Positions 58,262-64,000 of a DNA stretch of 64,000 nucleotides are shown here, one piece after another. The DNA is from Mytilisepta virgata. Lineage: Eukaryota > Mollusca > Bivalvia > Mytilida > Mytilidae. Position 1 is the stretch's first letter; each line of letters opens with the position of its first letter. The DNA is taken from positions 26,164,580 to 26,228,579 of the forward strand of contig CM051510.1 of assembly GCA_028015205.1 (NCBI GenBank). Reading direction: 5' to 3'. The translations under genes were made by a program, and so were the position numbers. Under the pieces are notes generated by a model. That model saw only the letters and a program-made list of their open reading frames with translations, searched no databases and had not been told where the DNA came from.

Positions 58262-59146
58262 GTATTTGAATATGTTATTGGTGTCTTTTTCATGTTATAG
58301 TAGAAACATTAGTCATTGTCGATGTTCTTTGTGCTAACATGGGACCGGAAATTACCATCCAAATACCCCTTGATAAGATTATCCAGATGACGCTATTACA
58401 AAGTGTACTCAAATATAGTATGACTTGTTAAAATAAGCTCAAATTTTAAAAAAACTTGCATTTGCCAGGAGTATTGTGGTTATTGAGAAAGTTTTATTTC
58501 TCCTTTTTCAAGCTAAAAAACATTGTGATTTTTGTGAGAAGTGTGCTTGATCTCCAGTTTAATACAGACATTTCTAGAATAAGATATTCTGCTACATAGA
58601 CAATGAACTTCCTTTTTTTAGCAGCATTCCAATCTCTAGATCTGCAGCCTATGATATATACATTTCACAGTTGATTCCATTCTTCATGTGATATAAACGA
58701 CAAATTTCTCGGCATATCAAGATTGATACCACAGGGCTATATGTTCAGTCTTTGTTGACTTCATCATTGTCGAACAATTCATTGGCCGATATGAAGTCCC
58801 CCTGTCGTAAATAAAACTTGAAATATATCCTAAAATGAATAAAAGGTGTCATTATGTTGACCCATTGGGCTTTTGGTATTTTAATAATTTTCTCTTTAAC
58901 GGTTTGGATGATTTTTGGGATTTCAGACCTTAGGCACAGCTAATCAGTCAAAAATCGACTAAATGTGCACACTGTGTTTATCAAAATTTATGATTATAAC
59001 CCAATTGGTAGATCTGCTATTGAACTCCAAGTCCATTCAGTTGCTATTATTTTCGCACTAGCACAAAATTGATAATTTAAATTTTCTATTCTAAGAATAT
59101 AAAAATTAATAAAAGCTGTCATTACTTTCACAGAAAAAACTGGCAG
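58262..59146. other. Intron 4, nothing recognised
   Basis: AT-rich intron without repeats that I recognise. Confidence 0.5.
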
Positions 59147-59369
59147 CTTCTCTCTACTTTGGATAGGATTTAATGACCTACAGGTGGAAGGGGAGTGGAA
59201 ATGGCAGTCAGAAACCCCCGCCGTACATTTTCTGGACTGGCTTATTGGAGAACCTAATAATCAGTTCAATGAAGATTGTGCTACTTTCAGTTTTGTGAAT
59301 GGAGTTTATGGATGGAATGATGGTTCATGTAGTGACACTGCTATCAATGGATATATTTGTGAGAAGCTG
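59147..59369 (+). CDS. PAN-EGF-C-type lectin, exon 5 (end of CTLD)
   Basis: 223 nt. The acceptor chosen is CTGGCAG before 59147, because it alone keeps frame with exon 4 (phase 2); the stronger-looking CACAG at 59131-59133 would shift frame by one. It encodes FSLLWIGFNDLQVEGEWKWQ, FLDWLIGEPNNQFNEDCATF and YGWNDGSCSDTAINGYICEK. All features of the C-type lectin core are visible: WIG, EPN (the mannose-type sugar site), the WND calcium ligand and the last three of six cysteines. The donor is GTAATG at 59370. Exons 1-5 sum to 843 nt (281 codons). If the donor is not used, the frame ends at TGA 59400-59402. Confidence 0.9.
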
Positions 59370-59542
59370 GTAATGTATAGTTTTACCTTCAGTTATAACT
59401 GAATATCGCAAAATATTATTTTTATTTTAAAATAATAAAAATGAGCCCTTTGGAAGTTATTTATATGTATAAATGTTGAAAATTTTAAGAAAGAGTACAA
59501 TTGAACTTTTTACCCTTATGGTTTCCTTGCTATATTTGTTAG

Positions 59543-59683
59543 GATGCTGTTTAGCGTCATCGTGCACACATTTTGACTGTGATCCTCAAGTCACGTCAAC
59601 TTTTGCAAAGCCGAATCAAAGCTCTAAAAAGACAAATTTAATAATACTGACAACAAATCAAAATACATATACAACACTGAAGT
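59543..59683 (+). CDS. Candidate terminal exon of lectin gene
   Basis: An acceptor TTTGTTAG precedes 59543 and a GTAAGT donor follows at 59684, framing 141 nt. Joined in phase 0 to exon 5 it adds DAV and a TAG stop at 59552-59554, giving a protein ending just after the lectin domain. A different phase would read CLASSCTHFDCDPQV but does not match exon 5. Transcript evidence is lacking. Confidence 0.35.
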
Positions 59684-59944
59684 AAGTGGTATCAGACGGT
59701 TTCCGAATATATCTAATCAGCCGAAACGTAAATAAAACAGGCCAATTAAAGGAGAATTTGTAGAATAATACAACATACTTATTAGGGGTTGTTGTGAACA
59801 ATGGTTTTGTTATATTTGATTGTCTTGAAGGTCATGTAAAGTTTTCACATAAACAATGGTAAGCCAACACTACCTTTACCCAAACACATCTGTCGATTTC
59901 TTAATCGAAAAAAACAGCGCGAAACTCTTCTTCTTAGTAAACTC

Positions 59945-60034
59945 CTTTCAACTATGAGCTGTTTTCTACTCTTTGGTGGGGTTGTTGTCTCCTTGACACA
60001 TTCCCCGTTTCCATTCTCTATTCTATCCAATGCC
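59945..60034 (+). repeat. Fragment of conserved bivalve repeat
   Basis: ATGAGCTGTTTTCTACTC, GGTTGTTGTCTCCTTGAC and CCATTCTCTATTCT match the 3' end of 39961-40370. Confidence 0.65.
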
Positions 60035-60305
60035 AAAACTTTCAAATACCGGAAAAGTATGTTAGCAATGCAAACAATTAATACAAAACCACCCTTAAAT
60101 TGCTAGGTAATGCAGCCACATTTGCCTGAGTGAATTGAACCCTATATTAACATAAAACCTTCAAGATGAAGTTTCATTATCCACACACTTCGAATGAAGT
60201 TCGGGGATATTTGTAATCAGCCCGTCTGTCCGTTTTTCCGTCTAGATAATCTTGTTTCCAGAACCCCTCGTTCATTTTTAATTTCATGCATTAATTTCTG
60301 TACAG

Positions 60306-60395
60306 CACCGTCAATCATGCCCTGATGGATGAGATTTCTATGGTGGACATTGCTACTTGATTGTGGTCAACACAAGCAACTGGTACAGTGCAAAG
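60306..60395 (+). pseudogene. Duplicated lectin exon 3, nonsense-mutated
   Basis: It matches exon 3 (51295-51384) at a 9011-bp offset, including the GTAAAACC donor. The Trp codon after CPDG is TGA (60330-60332). The two leading bases of exon 3 now serve as the acceptor AG (TGTACAG), so the exon would also enter two bases short. The upstream flank is one unit of the intronic ACAG repeat instead of the sequence that precedes exon 3. It is not translatable as a lectin exon. Confidence 0.85.
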
Positions 60396-63300
60396 GTAAA
60401 ACCTTTTCTCATGTAGTACATTTAGTTGATATATGAAATCTTTGTAGTATATCCCTAAAGATAGATTTTATAGCAAAAGAAAAACGTGAATAATTGAATA
60501 TCTTGGGTGATTATGTCTTCTGTATAGGATATTCATTGGCGAGAAAGCTAAGACGGAGATCAGGTAGGTTTCCGTGTTATTTTGGTTATTCGTTTTTTTT
60601 TCAAATTTTGAAGCCGTACGTCAGATGTTTGTAGAATATCAAACGAAAAATCGAGTTTCTTTTTTGACATTCGTTTTAAAGTGAGTTTTTCATATTTCAT
60701 GTTCCCCCGTGTGAGTCCAGGGGACACATATAGAATAGGCCCACAGCTCCCCGGCTTGGCGTAAGAGGCCCCTAAAGAGGCGACATGTTTGCCGTGTGTC
60801 GCAACCTCGTGTCGGTAATAGGGAGTATTCCTGGATGGCCGGATAAACGGCTCCGATCACCAACTGGGGCACAATCTTTACCTAGACGAGAGACCGGATG
60901 GACCCGATTCGGTCAATCGGCTTGTCACCCCAATCCCTTTACAATAGTTAATATATATTTATTTTTGCCCTCAAAGTTTGCTTATCTAAATTAAAAATTT
61001 CTGAAATACGGGATTAGTGTTGGCTTAAGGTTCACAAGCTTCAACATGCTCAAAATCTTCACTTTTGGATTATCCATTTTATATTATTTATTATTGCTTT
61101 AATTTATTATTTTTCTGATAATTTCAAACAGTACAGAATTTTTGTTTGTCTCAATCATCCAATATTGTAAACTTCAAATTTTGGTCTCTTTCTGAATATT
61201 ATTTTTCCAACCTGCTCAAAATATGGCTCGATTGTCCCGGTTAAACCATTAAATGGTCATGTCTAGCCCTATGCTGTTTTCTCGTGGTTATCAGAAATGA
61301 CCCATATGAACTCTCCATGATACTGAGATACGATGGGTGGGTTAGGTTTGGTCTGCATGTATCGCTGTACGTTGATGTTTGGGTTCTGGGCTCTTAGATG
61401 ATAATCACTGACGGAAGCGCGGAGAAGGCTGTGGCTTATGAGACTAGGCTTCCTCGACTAAATAAGGCCACATGTTTGCCGTATGTGGATACCGTAAGGA
61501 TAGAGGATGGGATCTTTGTGGCTGAAACACGCCACTTGGCCCTTACTTTATCTTAAAAGGCGGTCGGATGGGCCCTTGCACTTGCCGGTTACCAAAATAG
61601 TACCATTTATATAAGTCGGTTCAAGAAGGCGGTGGCTTATTGGTCAATCGTGTAGATGATACTTCGGACGGTTGTTTCATCAGGTAACTCCTGGCACGAA
61701 GCTTGCGTCCGAACAAGTGCTCTACGCGAGTGTCTTATCCCTGTAGCCCTAGTGCTTGTCGCATACATTATATTGGTGCTTCTCCGAGGCGGCGGGGAGC
61801 AGGGGTGACGAATCATTACACAATCACCATGGCGACGTCAGAAAAACCCCCCAAAAACAACAACCTCAAAACGCAAATTTAGTTGTAGTGACGATGAGGA
61901 ACACATGACAAAAATTCAAAATACAACTTCTGACAATTTTTTAAAATTTTTGGTATTAACATGTCAAAATTCCGAAAAACCATTAACCAAAGTTTCTCCT
62001 TTTCTCTTACAAAAAACAATTATTAGCCGAGCTGGACAGATTAACAAAGTGTCAAAAATGAGAAATGGAAGTGTTTTAGTAGAATGTAGTAGGACAGAAC
62101 AGTCTAAAAATCTTCTCTCTTTAACTTGTATTTCGGATATTCAAATCTCGGTAACTCCACATCGCAAACTCAATTCTTGTATGGGAGTTATTCGAGACAG
62201 AGACCACGACTTGTACGAACTATCAGAAGAAGAAATCCAGGAAGAACTTCAATCTTAACACGTATCCAAGGTCAAAAACTTCACCAAGAAATTTGAAGGC
62301 AAAATTCTGAAATTAAATACATACCTAATTACATTTAACCTGACACTGTACCGGAACATATCTACAAAGGACCTTACAGAATCAGAGTTTACACATACGT
62401 ACCTAACCCTATCCGCTGTTTCAAATGCCAGAAATTTGGTCCCGGTAGGAGTTCTTGTCGCAGTACGGAAAAAAGTGTCAAATGTTCTGTTGAGGGCCAT
62501 TCCAGCTTTGATGTGACGGTCAAATTAAATGTGCTAACTGCGGATTAGATCATTTGGCAAATTATCGAAACTGCGAGATTTATAAAAAAAAAAAATAGAA
62601 ATTAAAAAAAACAACAACCGAAAAAAACATCAGCTATCAAGAAGTTAAAAGTGGTCTCTGCATCGAATAACTCCGTTCCAACAACCTCTTATGCTGACAA
62701 AGTTAAATCTCCCAAAATTACCAGGTCTTTTGCTATCCAAACTGAATACACGTGACAAGATGGTGCAGAACTCCCGATACCTGTACCTACATCTTGTCAA
62801 CAAGAAGGGTCAACCTCTCAAACCAAAACATCCACATCAAACTCCTCCCAAACATCTCAAACATTTGTCCAATCAAATTCAATCACTAATCATACAAAAC
62901 CAATCCCCACGAAAAGGACTTCCACGTCTTCGAAACAAAAATCACCTCAAAAACCCTCATCGTCACAGAAAGTTGGACAACCATCTAAAACAGATAAATC
63001 AAAGAATACACAATCTTCTGGTAGACTCTCAAAGGCCGCAAAAATAAGTTCAGTAGATTTAGAGATCTTTGTGCAGAGTTTGTCGATGATGACAACTCGG
63101 AACAAATGGATACGAATGATCTTTTGGAGTCGATATGGGATGATTCGTCAGTCCCATCTAGAGACTCTCGCTCCACTTTCCCATTATTTTGGAAAATTTG
63201 TTTCCGACGTCATTCGAGAGAGTTGCACGCTGGATATTTGACAAGGCCGATTGGCCTTTGTTCGAGCAACTTTGTCGAGATGAACTGAAAAAAAAGGTAC

Positions 63301-64000
63301 TTTTGATAATGTTATTAGTCCTGTCCTTAAATTTAATGAAAAGGTGGTATCGATAGCTGAGAGAACCATTCCTAAAACCTCGACAAATCCAAAACAACCC
63401 AGCAAACCATGGGTTGACCATGATTGTGAGAAGGCGAAGAAAAATAGGAAGAAGGCCAAACGACGATTCAATATGCATGCAGAACCGAGATAATTTAAGT
63501 AACATACGTGTATTCCGTGCAAAAGCACGTAGAACATTCAAACAAAAGAGGCGTAAGTCTTGGCAAAACTTCGTCTCAAAACTGAATTCTCATACACCAA
63601 TGAACCAAGTTTGGAAATTTATACAAAAAGTTAATGGTAAAAACAGGAAAGCTAATCTTCACCAACTAAAAGATGGCCAGACCCTTTTAACATCAGAAAA
63701 TGAGATCTTTCAAAAAACTTGGTGAAACTTTTTCTAAAAATTCTTCTTCTCAAAATTACTCTCAGGAATTTCAACGTATTAAAAACCGAACCGAAAAAAA
63801 CAAACCCAACTTTCGATCAAATAATTCGGAAGACTAGAACCGTCCATTCTCTCTAGATGAACTAAAAAATTCTCTGGCAAAGGCCCATGACACAGCATGT
63901 GGCCCGGATGATATTCATTATAAACTTCTGAAACACCTTCCAGATATGTGTTTAGAAACTCTTCTGGACCTCCTCAATAAAGTATGGATATCTGGTGACT
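60396..64000 (+). mobile_element. I/Nimb-like LINE, copy 2, cut by window end
   Basis: From the exon donor on, the sequence repeats 51385 onward with about a few percent difference: intron start, LINE 5' region (60690-61850), ORF1 (61905-62258, same TAA), zinc-knuckle traces (IRCFKCQKFG), Ser/Pro-rich part, then a junction at about 63178 where roughly 480 bp of copy 1 (endonuclease) is missing. RT follows from 63180 and continues past the window. Because flanking intron and exon are shared, this arose by segmental duplication, not by a new insertion. Confidence 0.85.

Noticed and set aside
59184..59402. Lectin exon 5 as a stand-alone gene starting at Met 59184
   Set aside because: The Met is internal; the frame is open upstream, and exons 3 and 4 supply the first half of the lectin fold in phase.

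Overview
The window looks like gene-poor, AT-rich invertebrate chromosomal DNA, most likely from a bivalve mollusc and plausibly a mussel. The grounds are split coding exons with GT/AG borders, several recognisable animal transposon classes (I/Nimb-like and L1/Tx1-like LINEs, Penelope-like elements, PIF/Harbinger, many MITEs), and dispersed repeats of a kind I know from bivalves (the GCTCACCTGG...GTCCGTCGTCC family and the 'ggccagctgaag...cctccgggtgcggg' family). There is no prokaryotic operon, rRNA, tRNA or CRISPR array.

Host genes. Two related genes point away from each other. On the minus strand, a signal peptide plus PAN/Apple exon (7158-7511) is followed by an EGF-like exon (1381-1477), and the gene runs off the left end. 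On the plus strand, a five-exon gene reads PAN/Apple (30553-30897), EGF-like (47186-47282), then a C-type lectin domain split over three exons (51293-51384, 58176-58261, 59147-59369). All intron phases agree, giving 281 codons. It should encode a secreted PAN-EGF-C-type lectin with EPN and WND sugar/calcium motifs. A third PAN exon (15470-15811, minus) is dead. The first lectin exon, with the LINE beside it, is duplicated about 9 kb downstream (60306 onward); there the exon carries a TGA stop.

Layout. 1-7.5 kb: minus-strand lectin-like gene, its long intron filled with MITEs and a dispersed repeat. 8-15 kb: foldback repeats and two Penelope-like remnants facing opposite ways. 15-17 kb: PAN pseudo-exon. 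17.25-17.86 kb: a Tc1-type MITE abutting a 373-bp repeat unit that carries a near-canonical type I hammerhead ribozyme, a retrozyme-like element. 18.03-20.5 kb: about 107 copies of a 23-bp minisatellite whose every unit contains a consensus-like 5' splice site. 22.9-28.8 kb: a PIF/Harbinger-type region with a multi-exon MYB/SANT-like gene and a frameshifted DDE transposase. 30.5-59.4 kb: the plus-strand lectin gene. Its 16-kb first intron holds an L1/Tx1 LINE, a 4.6-kb inverted-repeat element with nested elements, an 815-bp tandem duplication and minisatellites; its third lectin-side intron holds an I/Nimb-like LINE with an RNase H domain. 60.3-64 kb: the duplicated lectin exon plus a second LINE copy, cut by the window end.

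Almost all long open frames outside these exons are repeat artefacts or decayed transposon pieces. Names given to repeat families rest on recognition from memory and were not searched.
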